In this document: positions 12,032-18,494 of the stretch, in pieces
How the letters are laid out: the number at the start of each line of letters is the position of its first letter
How positions within the stretch are numbered: the first letter of the stretch is position 1
Source: an uncultured Oscillospiraceae bacterium
Lineage (GTDB): Bacteria; Bacillota; Clostridia; Oscillospirales; Oscillospiraceae
NCBI GenBank assembly: GCA_934591745.1
Contig: CAKTPQ010000020.1
Span: 1-30,210 of the forward strand
DNA: 30,210 nucleotides
Reading direction: 5' to 3'
Notes under the pieces: model-generated
What the model was told of the DNA's origin: nothing
Seen by the model: only the letters and a program-made list of their open reading frames with translations
The model's database searches: none
Program-made: the position numbers and the translations under genes

Positions 12032-12895
12032 TCAGTCGATCTGGGTCACGGTGATGCTCAGATCAAAGGATGCGTTGAGGTTATAGTCCTCGTCCGCAAT
12101 GTCGACGAATGCATTGCTGCCCGCGTCCCATTTGCCGCCAGCCTTGTAGGTCTCGGCGTCCGCCGCCAGGTTGCCCAGCAGGGTATCCGCCGCGTCGTGA
12201 AGATTTTCATGCTCCCAGTGCCACGCCAATATGTAGACGCCGGTCGTATCTGTGCTCGCGCTGGCTTCATGGCCATAAGACGGCACGGTAAACCCACCCG
12301 TGCTGCTCAGCGCCGCGCCCAGATTCGTGTTGGCCGCATAGCTGCCGGATACGCATGCGCTGCGCAGATAGGCGTTGATGTCCGCCAGTGTGCCTGCCAG
12401 CAAAGCCGATCCCCTCTGATAAGCCTCTTCGCCCTTGTACAGGTAAAAAGCGATGGGATAGTAGTCCAGCGGCATCCCAAACGTGCCGTCATAGGGCGCC
12501 TTGGTGTAGTCCTTGTAATAGCCCTTCTTCAGCATGATATCCTGCACATTGCCCATGCTCACCTGAACCTGCACCGCCACCTCGGGTGTGCCCGTGATGC
12601 TGAACGTCACGGCGTTGCCATCCCTCGTACCCGGCGCCGCCAGCTTGTCCCTGCCGTTGCTGGCCGCCACGGTCGTGGTAATGCTGGTGCTCCTATCGTC
12701 TGTGTCATATCTGGTCTTAAAGGCCTCGCCGCTGACGCTGACTTCTACGCCGAACTTGGCCACACGGGCGGTATCGCTGCCCGTGCCTCCCACTGTGTAC
12801 TTGGCGAACGTGCTGCCCACAAAGCAGGACGTGATCATGACCAGCACCAGCAGTCCTCCCGCAACGCGGAGCGTGCCGGTCTTTCTGCTTTTCAT
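12032..12895 (-). CDS. TasA-like matrix/fibre protein, larger paralogue
   Basis: A 287-residue exported protein of the TasA/camelysin type. B. subtilis TasA, the family's best known member, is a SipW-processed fibre protein of the biofilm matrix. The N-terminus MKSRKTGT is followed by a hydrophobic segment ending TSCFVGSTFAKYTVGG, then GTGSDTARVAKFGVEVSVSG, the hallmark signal/early-mature pattern. The C-terminus is ITVTQID. The start chosen is the ATG at 12895-12893, which has GAGAGGAGG directly upstream; a longer frame to 12928 would run into the upstream hairpin. The first part is nearly identical to the next paralogue at both protein and DNA level, while the remainder has diverged. It is probably one of two main structural subunits of the operon (inference). 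Confidence 0.85.
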   Translation of the reverse strand: MKSRKTGTLRVAGGLLVLVMITSCFVGSTFAKYTVGGTGSDTARVAKFGVEVSVSGEAFKTRYDTDDRSTSITTTVAASNGRDKLAAPGTRDGNAVTFSITGTPEVAVQVQVSMGNVQDIMLKKGYYKDYTKAPYDGTFGMPLDYYPIAFYLYKGEEAYQRGSALLAGTLADINAYLRSACVSGSYAANTNLGAALSSTGGFTVPSYGHEASASTDTTGVYILAWHWEHENLHDAADTLLGNLAADAETYKAGGKWDAGSNAFVDIADEDYNLNASFDLSITVTQID

Positions 12896-12920
12896 AGTAA
12901 TCCTCCTCTCTGCGCCCGTG

Positions 12921-12969
12921 CGGCGCATACGCGGAAGGCCCGTAAGCCAGGCCCTTCGCGTATGCGCCG
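12921..12969 (-). repeat. Intergenic hairpin between the two TasA-like genes (copy 2 of a recurrent element)
   Basis: Perfect 13-bp arms (12921-12933 and 12957-12969) are extended by AAGG/CCTT, making a very stable stem. Immediately upstream in the transcript is another hairpin (12967-12973 with 12995-13001, CCGGAGG/CCTCCGG). The paired-hairpin layout matches that at 11898-11972. No strong T-run follows, so it is more likely a processing, stabilising or partial-attenuation element than a full terminator. Confidence 0.75.
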
Positions 12970-13029
12970 GAGGAAGCCCCCGTTCGGGATGCCCCCTCCG
13001 GCGGATAACATGTGTCGTGTCTGCCTGTA

Positions 13030-13707
13030 TCAGTCGATCTGGGTCACGGTGGTGGTGATCTCCAGCTCAACGGTGGCGGCCTTGTCCTCGGCGGCGCGGC
13101 TGCCCAGCGCGGTATCCTTCGCGTCATCGCCTTCAAATGCCCACGCCCAGGAGACTTTCAGGCTGTCGGCGCCGACGCCGGACAGATCGGTATGGGCCTC
13201 GTAGTCCTTGCTGTAAGCGGTAATGGCCGCCGTCACCTTATCCTGCAGGTCACTCACGCTGGTGATGCCGGCATCGCCGATCTTATAGCTTGCGGTGCCC
13301 ACAGTGAACACCAGCGGGCAGTACTCGGTGGTGCCGTCGGTCGTCCAGCCCTTCAGCTCGAACTTATTGACCGCGTAGCTCACACGGACAGCCACCTCCG
13401 GTGTGCCGGTCAGCGTCATGCTGGCCATATTGCCCTTGGTGCCGGGTGCCACCACCTTCTTATCCGTGGAGATCACGGACTTGGTAATAGTGCCTGCATT
13501 CCCGTCATCCGTCGCATACTCCTTGGCGAACATGGTGCCGCTGGCTGTGACGTTCACGCCGAACTTGGCCACACGGGCGGTATCGCTGCCCGTGCCGCCC
13601 ACCGTGTACTTGGCAAACGTGCTGCCCACGAAGCAGGACGTCACCAGTACCAGCACCAGCAGCAGACCGGCGCTGCGCATCAGTACATTTTTCTTCTTGG
13701 TCATCAT
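13030..13707 (-). CDS. TasA-like matrix/fibre protein, first paralogue
   Basis: A 225-residue exported protein of the TasA/camelysin type. It has a basic MMTKKK start and a hydrophobic segment to TSCFVGSTFAKYTVGG, then GTGSDTARVAKFGVNVTASG. The middle is beta-rich (NMASMTLTGTPEVAVRVSYAV) and the C-terminus is TTTVTQID. It is the first structural gene after the leading sipW, the usual order in sipW-tasA loci, and would be the most strongly expressed subunit. Two adjacent ATGs (13707 and 13704) fit the AAGGAGGAG site; the upstream one is listed. The paralogue at 12032-12895 shares GTPEVAV and the termini. Polymerisation into fibres is inferred from the family, not visible. Confidence 0.88.
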   Translation of the reverse strand: MMTKKKNVLMRSAGLLLVLVLVTSCFVGSTFAKYTVGGTGSDTARVAKFGVNVTASGTMFAKEYATDDGNAGTITKSVISTDKKVVAPGTKGNMASMTLTGTPEVAVRVSYAVNKFELKGWTTDGTTEYCPLVFTVGTASYKIGDAGITSVSDLQDKVTAAITAYSKDYEAHTDLSGVGADSLKVSWAWAFEGDDAKDTALGSRAAEDKAATVELEITTTVTQID

Positions 13708-13823
13708 GAATCTCCTCCTTGGTGATTTTCGGGGAAACGGTCTCCCACCGCTCTCCGCTCTGAAATTTGTATGTCACTGCGCCTGCCGTCCCTTTTCCGG
13801 CGGCCGCAGGGGCTACATGGTCT

Positions 13824-14447
13824 TTACTGCGGCGCCGCGCCGCTGCCGGCGGCCTTCAGCCGCTCCAGCTCCTCCCGGAGGCGGGCCGTCTCCTCGGCGC
13901 TGTGCTGCACCTGCTTGCGCCGGCGTATCACATCGCCGATGATGAAGGCGCACACCGGGATGCCGATGAACACCGCCATGCCCAGCGGCTTCTGCAAAAA
14001 CAGGGCAAAGTCGCCCAGCCTGGGGATGCGCCCTCTGTACACGCCGATGACGGCCTCGGGATAGATGGTCGGGTCCTCCGTGTTGTTGGCGTCGCCCTTG
14101 GTGACAAACTGCTTCCTGCCGCTCTTGTCTGCGGCGATCTCCACGATGCGGTGGGTCACCACCACGCCCTCATCCATGAAGGCCACCACATCCCCCACCT
14201 GCAATGCTTCCCGGTCTGGCGCGGTGGTAAATATCAGGTCGCCTACCTCGATGTGGTCCTCCGCCGTGCCGCTCATGGAGCCGGACAGCACCACCATAGG
14301 CGCCACGCCCAGCACCGTGGGCGGCGTCTCCGGATGCAGCGTCCCCTTGACGATAATGATCACATTGCACACCAGCAAAAACGAAAACACCGCGCACAGC
14401 ACCGCGCCGACCACGGTGAGAACAACGCTTCCCGCGTTTTTCTTCAT
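13824..14447 (-). CDS. sipW: Signal peptidase I, SipW (ER-type Ser-His) family, first operon gene
   Basis: A 207-residue membrane signal peptidase. It has an N-terminal membrane segment (about 8-34), the catalytic serine in SGSMSG (Ser57), the catalytic histidine in VTHRI (His99) and the KGDANNTED box (117-125). A second membrane segment lies near 155-173. A cytoplasmic, charged C-terminal helix (AEETARLREELERLKAA) may be a short coiled coil and is absent from the other SipW of this operon. The start is the ATG at 14447-14445 behind AAGGGAGG; the longer frame runs back through the riboswitch and is not real. As the first gene after the riboswitch it should respond directly to cyclic-di-GMP. 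Expected substrates, by inference, are the two TasA-like proteins that follow. Confidence 0.93.
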   Translation of the reverse strand: MKKNAGSVVLTVVGAVLCAVFSFLLVCNVIIIVKGTLHPETPPTVLGVAPMVVLSGSMSGTAEDHIEVGDLIFTTAPDREALQVGDVVAFMDEGVVVTHRIVEIAADKSGRKQFVTKGDANNTEDPTIYPEAVIGVYRGRIPRLGDFALFLQKPLGMAVFIGIPVCAFIIGDVIRRRKQVQHSAEETARLREELERLKAAGSGAAPQ

Positions 14448-14469
14448 GCGTATACCTCCCTTTTGATTC

Positions 14470-14530
14470 GCGAAAAAATAAAAAGACCGGCTGCACCAGT
14501 ACACGTCCTGTGTACTGCTTGCAGCCGGTC
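14470..14530 (-). terminator. Riboswitch-controlled intrinsic terminator
   Basis: On the minus strand an 11-bp stem (14530-14520 with 14495-14485) carries a small internal loop, then a further 7-bp stem and a 5-nt loop. It is followed by TTTTTATTTTTT (14484-14473). It lies between the aptamer and sipW. Its first arm contains the CCGG block that also belongs to the aptamer's 3' strand, so aptamer folding and terminator formation should exclude each other. Confidence 0.92.
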
Positions 14531-14606
14531 GATCATGCGAAAATATCCGTTTAGACACCTTAGCTTTGCGTCGCGGGCTTTCACCCGCTTTGCCAAAACC
14601 ATGTGA
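14521..14606 (-). ncRNA. Cyclic-di-GMP type I (GEMM-I) riboswitch aptamer
   Basis: The minus-strand RNA contains the conserved GEMM-I blocks in order. These are GGCAAAG (14594-14588), then a GCGGG/CCCGC hairpin closed by a GAAA tetraloop (14588-14573) and GACGCAAAGC (14572-14563). CTAA (14554-14551), ATGA (14536-14533) and CCGG (14528-14525) follow. The base matching G20 of the Vibrio Vc2 aptamer is G, the form that prefers cyclic-di-GMP over cGAMP. The P1 stem is not obvious because the leader is very short on its 5' side. The terminator's first arm overlaps the 3' block, so ligand binding should stop termination (ON switch, inferred). It controls the sipW-tasA operon and any read-through from the HPt gene. 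Confidence 0.9.
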
Positions 14607-14619
14607 AATTATAGGCTGT

Positions 14620-14648
14620 ATGTTACCACTCTCTGCCGTTTTTGTCAA
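14620..14648 (-). promoter_or_regulatory. Promoter of the riboswitch-controlled matrix operon
   Basis: On the minus strand, -35 TTGACA (14648-14643), a 17-nt spacer and -10 TAACAT (14625-14620) give a predicted start near 14612. The aptamer's first conserved block begins only about 20 nt later. The -35 lies 28 nt past the HPt stop codon and no terminator intervenes. Confidence 0.85.
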
Positions 14649-14675
14649 GATTTTTGGTGGATTTTTTACATCTCC

Positions 14676-15047
14676 TTACCTTTCTGCCGCCGATTTCCCA
14701 ACATCTTCCAGTGCCGCAATGCCCGCCGTCACCTGTGCATACTGCGCGGACACCGCCTCCGCCAGCGCTGCCGTCTCCCCGGTGACAGTGCCGCCGCGGA
14801 GCTGCTCCGTCAGCGCGGATGCCGCCGCCCACAGCCGCTCAAAGCCCAGATTGGCCGCAACACCCTTTAAGGTGTGGGCCGCCCGGAAGGCCTCCTGCCC
14901 CTGACCGGCGCCAAGCGCCGCCATCAGCGCGTTATAGCTGCCATCCGACGCAAAGCGCCGGATGAACCGCGAGGTCATGGCCTCGCCGCCCAGCCGCGCC
15001 GTGACCTGCGCCCCGTCCGTACCGATGCGGGCGTAAAACTCCATCAA
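14676..15047 (-). CDS. Histidine phosphotransfer (HPt) domain protein
   Basis: A 123-residue stand-alone HPt domain, a helical bundle that relays phosphoryl groups between kinases and receivers. The diagnostic motif is EAFRAAHTLKGVAANLGFERL, with phospho-accepting His58 and the usual Lys/Gly that follow. The frame opens at a TTG (15047) directly followed by ATG (15044). Neither has ideal spacing from the GAGGTG site, so the start is uncertain by a codon. It lies 23 nt after the GGDEF-receiver-HD-GYP gene, in the same operon, and the receiver there is the natural partner. No histidine kinase is present in the window. Confidence 0.88.
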   Translation of the reverse strand: MMEFYARIGTDGAQVTARLGGEAMTSRFIRRFASDGSYNALMAALGAGQGQEAFRAAHTLKGVAANLGFERLWAAASALTEQLRGGTVTGETAALAEAVSAQYAQVTAGIAALEDVGKSAAER

Positions 15048-15070
15048 TGTCGTATCCGTTCACCTCTTTT

Positions 15071-16984
15071 TCAGCTTGCCGGCCCCCCGGCATACACCTC
15101 GGTGCGCAGCGCGTCCTGTATATCCGTCAGGCACTGCACCAGCAGCGGGTTGAACGCCCCGCACTGCCCCTCATGGATCATCTCCATGGCCCGCTCCGGC
15201 GTGTACGCCTCCTTGTAGGCCCGCCGGCTCACCAGCGCGTCGTACACATCGGCCAGCGACACTACTTGCGCTGCGATGGGGATGTCGTCCCCTCTCAGGC
15301 CATCGGGATAGCCGCCGCCGTCATACCGCTCGTGGTGCCACCGGCAGATCTCCGCCGCCGTCTCCAGCAGTTCCTCGCCCCGATACTCCCGCATGCCCCG
15401 CAGCAGCTCCTCGCCGATGACCGTGTGCAGCTTCACCGCTTCAAACTCCTCCGGTGTCAGCCGCCCCGGCTTGTTGAGGATGCTCTGGTCCACGCCGATC
15501 TTTCCCACGTCGTGCAGCGCTGCGGCGGCGCTGATGGTGACACACTGGGCCGGGGTCAGCCTGTACGCGCTGCTCACCTCCGTCAATCGGTCCAGCAGCC
15601 GAGCCGTCAGCTGGTTCACATGCCGCACATGCTCGGCGCTCTCGCCGCTGCGGAAGCCCACGATCCGTCCCAGCACGTCTATCATCACCTGTTCTCTCCT
15701 CCGCTGCCATTGGGTGCGCCGAGCCAGCATGGCGCTGAGCCGCCGCTGCCGCGCATAGAGCCGGACGGTGTTGGCCACCCGCCGGTACACCACCTGCGTG
15801 TCAAAGGGCCGGCTGATATAGTCCGCCACGCCCAGCTCGTAGGCACGCCGGATATACTGGCCGGAGTCGTCCGCCGTGATCATTACCACCGGTATGTCGT
15901 CGATATAGTGCCGCCGGTCCATCTCCGTCAGCACCTGGATGCCGTCCATGCCGGGCATCACCATATCCAGCAGCACCAGCTCGATGCCGGTGCCGTACTG
16001 CTCCAGCAGCTTCAGGCACGCCGCGCCGTCCGATGCCTCCAGATACCGGTACTCGTCTCCCAGCATGGCCATCAGAAGCTCCCGGTTCAGCGGCGCGTCG
16101 TCCACCACCAGCAGCAGCGGTGCCTGCTCCTCCGGCGCGCCGTCATCCCCCGCCTGGCGCTCCGTGATGACGTAGTCCTTCCGCCGCTTGGCCCGGTACA
16201 TCAGCCGATCCGCCCGCAGCACGGCGTCGGCCACCGTCTCGTCCCGCGCCATGACGCCTCCAATGCTGGCCGTCAGGTGCAGCCCCGGCTGCTCCCGCAG
16301 CCGCAGCACCGCCGTCCGCGCCCGGATCTCCTCCAGCACCGCCGGGAATGTCTCCTCCTCCGCCTCCGGCAGCAGCAGGAGAAACTCGTCGCCGCCGTAG
16401 CGCACCACGATGCCGTCCGTACCGGCCGCATCCTGCATGACCCGCGCCGCCGCAGCCAGCATCCCGTCGCCGCCGTCGTGGCCGTAGGTGTCGTTGCACA
16501 GCTTCAGATCGTCCAGATCAATGATGGCCACACCGCCACGGGCTTCCCCGGTCTTCAGGTGCGTTTCGTAGTAGCTGCGGCTGTACACGCCGGTGAGCGC
16601 GTCCACGCCGTCCTCCCGCACGACCCGCCCGGAGATGAGCAGCGTGTCCCCGTCCAGCTTTTCCACACGGATGTCGTACTGCTTCATCCGCCGGTCGTCT
16701 CCCTGGAACTCCATGCGGAAGCTCTCGCTCTCGGCGCCCCGCTCAAAGAAGTTCCGCAGATAGGCGGCGTTGAGATACCGACTCCACACCGCCGTCTCCT
16801 GGAAGGCGATGCCGCTGCTGCGGATGGTTTCCCGCAGCTCCTCCGGCATGAGCCAGCGCTGCCGCACGCCCGCCGCCAGCTCGCCGCCCCAGTGGACGCA
16901 TATCCGGCCGCTCTGCCGGTCGTATTCCATGATCACGCCGCAGTAGGGCCGCAGCGAGTTGATGAGTACTTCCTTCGTCAGCAT
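15071..16984 (-). CDS. Hybrid cyclic-di-GMP protein: sensory N-terminus, GGDEF, receiver, HD-GYP
   Basis: A 637-residue cytoplasmic signalling protein with no membrane segment. Residues 1-125 look like a small PAS-like sensory domain. GGDEF (about 127-280) has an intact RYGGDEF active site at 195-201, but the RxxD product-inhibition site upstream is not present. The receiver (about 289-410) has Asp295/Asp296, phospho-acceptor Asp340 and Thr370; the usual conserved Lys is Arg392 (SRPF). HD-GYP (about 435-630) has HD at 491-492, HDVGKIG, then HHERYDGGGYP (550-560), the motif of cyclic-di-GMP phosphodiesterases. Both synthesis and breakdown look possible, with the receiver likely switching between them. 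HPt follows 23 nt later, and the next unit is cyclic-di-GMP riboswitch-controlled. Start ATG 16984 with AGGGGGAA. Confidence 0.93.
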   Translation of the reverse strand: MLTKEVLINSLRPYCGVIMEYDRQSGRICVHWGGELAAGVRQRWLMPEELRETIRSSGIAFQETAVWSRYLNAAYLRNFFERGAESESFRMEFQGDDRRMKQYDIRVEKLDGDTLLISGRVVREDGVDALTGVYSRSYYETHLKTGEARGGVAIIDLDDLKLCNDTYGHDGGDGMLAAAARVMQDAAGTDGIVVRYGGDEFLLLLPEAEEETFPAVLEEIRARTAVLRLREQPGLHLTASIGGVMARDETVADAVLRADRLMYRAKRRKDYVITERQAGDDGAPEEQAPLLLVVDDAPLNRELLMAMLGDEYRYLEASDGAACLKLLEQYGTGIELVLLDMVMPGMDGIQVLTEMDRRHYIDDIPVVMITADDSGQYIRRAYELGVADYISRPFDTQVVYRRVANTVRLYARQRRLSAMLARRTQWQRRREQVMIDVLGRIVGFRSGESAEHVRHVNQLTARLLDRLTEVSSAYRLTPAQCVTISAAAALHDVGKIGVDQSILNKPGRLTPEEFEAVKLHTVIGEELLRGMREYRGEELLETAAEICRWHHERYDGGGYPDGLRGDDIPIAAQVVSLADVYDALVSRRAYKEAYTPERAMEMIHEGQCGAFNPLLVQCLTDIQDALRTEVYAGGPAS

Positions 16985-17077
16985 ACTCTGTTCCCCCTGT
17001 GCCCCGATGCCCTGTCAGTTCTCCCGGCGCGGCACGCTCCCCGGCGACCGCCGCCGCATCGCGGCAAATGTGAGGCC

Positions 17078-17106
17078 ATTATACCGTCCGCCGCCGTAAA
17101 AAGCAA
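17078..17106 (-). promoter_or_regulatory. Probable promoter of the GGDEF/HD-GYP-HPt unit
   Basis: On the minus strand a perfect TATAAT (17083-17078) has TTGCTT (17106-17101) 17 nt upstream, a weak -35. It lies inside the end of the terminator of the preceding gene. A GC-rich leader of about 90 nt follows up to the ATG at 16984. Confidence 0.6.
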
Positions 17107-17145
17107 GAGCGCACCGCCCTCCGGACGCCGCGCTCCTGCCCTGCT
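17096..17145 (-). terminator. Probable terminator after the rRNA methyltransferase gene
   Basis: On the minus strand GAGCGC/GCGCTC (17130-17135 with 17107-17112) and an outer AGCA/TGCT pairing form an imperfect stem followed by TTTTT. It begins 3 nt after the rlmD stop. The internal loop makes it weaker than the other terminators here. Confidence 0.5.
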
Positions 17146-17147
17146 TT

Positions 17148-18491
17148 TCAGTTTTTCCGCAGCTCCAGCCGCACCACCGTCTCCACATTGGCGGTGCCGG
17201 GGAACATGTCCACTGCTACGGCCCGGACGGCCTCGTAGCCCTCCTGGGCAAACAGCTTCACGTCCCGTGCCAGCGTGGCCGGGTCACAGGATACATACAC
17301 GATGCGCCCCGGTGCCATCTGCGCCGCCGCACGCACCACCGCGGGAGCCAGCCCCTTCCGGGGCGGATCCACGCAGATCACATCGGGCCGCAGCCCTCTG
17401 GCGGCAAAGTCCGCCGCAGCGGCCGCCGCGTCGCCGCATAGGAACTCCACATTCTCCACGCCGTTGCGCCGGGCGTTCTCCTTTGCGTCCGCGATGGCCT
17501 CCGGCACGATCTCCGCGCCGATGACCCGGGCCGCGTGCCGCGCCATCACCTGCGTGATGGTGCCTGCACCGCAGTACAGATCCAGCACTGTCTCCGTCCC
17601 CGTCAGTTCTGCGAACTCCACGGCCCGGGCGTACAGCACCTCCGCCATCTCCCGGTTCACCTGATAGAACGACGGCACGCTGAGCCGGAACGTCAGGCCG
17701 CACAGGGTGTCCGTCAGCACGTCCGTGCCCCACAGCGTCCGGTATGCCGACCCCAGCACCGCCCCGGTGGGCTGGGTGTTCACCCCCAGCACCACGCCCA
17801 CGGCCTCCGGCACCGCCTGCCGCAGCAGGGCCACCAGCGTCTCCTCGCGGGGCAGCTTTTCCCCGTTCACCACCACGCAGATGAGCGACTGCCCCGCGCC
17901 GTTGGTGCGGACATACAGGTGCCGCACCAGCCCACGCCGGGTCCTCTCGTCGTAGCAGCTGACGCCGTGATCCTTGAGGTATGTCCGCAGCGCACGGGCC
18001 GCCGCGTCGGCCTGCGTCTTCTGGATCAGGCACGTCTCCACCGGGACGACCTGATGGCTCCTGGCCTTGTAGAAGCCCACGCTGCCGTCCGCCGCCACTG
18101 GGTACTGGCTCTTGTTGCGGTAGTGCAGCGGCTCGCCGCCGTCGATGCCCTCCACCGTCACGGCGCTGCCGCCGATGCGGCGCAGCGCGTCCTGCACCCG
18201 CTGGCGCTTGGCATCCAGCTCCTCGGCGCGGTCCATATGGCGGAAGTCGCAGCCGCCGCACCGCCCGTAGTATGGACAGTCCGGCTCCACCCGGTAGGGC
18301 GACGGCGCATACACCCGCACCGCCTTGCCGAAGGCGGCGTTTTTCAGCACCTTCAGGATAAGAATGTCACAGTCCTCGCCCCGCAGCGCCCGGTGTACGA
18401 ACACCGCCTGCCCGTCGATGCGGGCCACGGCCAGTCCCTCGGAGGTGTACCCCTCGATGCGGGCGCGATATATTTTGTTCTTCTCCGGCAC
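17148..18491 (-). CDS. rlmD: 23S rRNA (uracil-5-)-methyltransferase, RlmD/RlmCD (TrmA) family
   Basis: A 447-residue SAM-dependent enzyme that methylates C5 of a uracil in 23S rRNA. Seen in order: an N-terminal TRAM RNA-binding domain (about 1-60) and an iron-sulphur cluster site (Cys72, Cys78, Cys81 in CPYYGRCGGCDF, with Cys154 as probable fourth ligand). The SAM motif is VLDLYCGAGTIT, and the catalytic nucleophile is Cys402 in VSCDPATLARD. The conserved C-terminal block reads MFPGTANVETVV, with Gly where many members have His. The start is GTG at 18491-18489, three nt after the stop of the metallo-hydrolase gene, with a poor ribosome binding site, so translation is likely coupled. Gram-positive members can modify two positions (RlmCD); which site applies here cannot be read from sequence. 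Confidence 0.9.
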   Translation of the reverse strand: MPEKNKIYRARIEGYTSEGLAVARIDGQAVFVHRALRGEDCDILILKVLKNAAFGKAVRVYAPSPYRVEPDCPYYGRCGGCDFRHMDRAEELDAKRQRVQDALRRIGGSAVTVEGIDGGEPLHYRNKSQYPVAADGSVGFYKARSHQVVPVETCLIQKTQADAAARALRTYLKDHGVSCYDERTRRGLVRHLYVRTNGAGQSLICVVVNGEKLPREETLVALLRQAVPEAVGVVLGVNTQPTGAVLGSAYRTLWGTDVLTDTLCGLTFRLSVPSFYQVNREMAEVLYARAVEFAELTGTETVLDLYCGAGTITQVMARHAARVIGAEIVPEAIADAKENARRNGVENVEFLCGDAAAAAADFAARGLRPDVICVDPPRKGLAPAVVRAAAQMAPGRIVYVSCDPATLARDVKLFAQEGYEAVRAVAVDMFPGTANVETVVRLELRKN

Positions 18492-18494
18492 GGC

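Noticed and set aside
13505..13777. A 90-codon frame (start GTG) overlapping the first TasA-like gene; its first 25 codons look protein-like.
   Set aside because: It is out of frame with the clear TasA-like protein, the site before its start is weak, and most of it is a shadow of that gene.
14448..14648. N-terminal extension of the first SipW through the riboswitch region.
   Set aside because: The extra 67 codons read through the aptamer, the terminator and the promoter, and a strong ribosome binding site lies just before the internal ATG at 14447.
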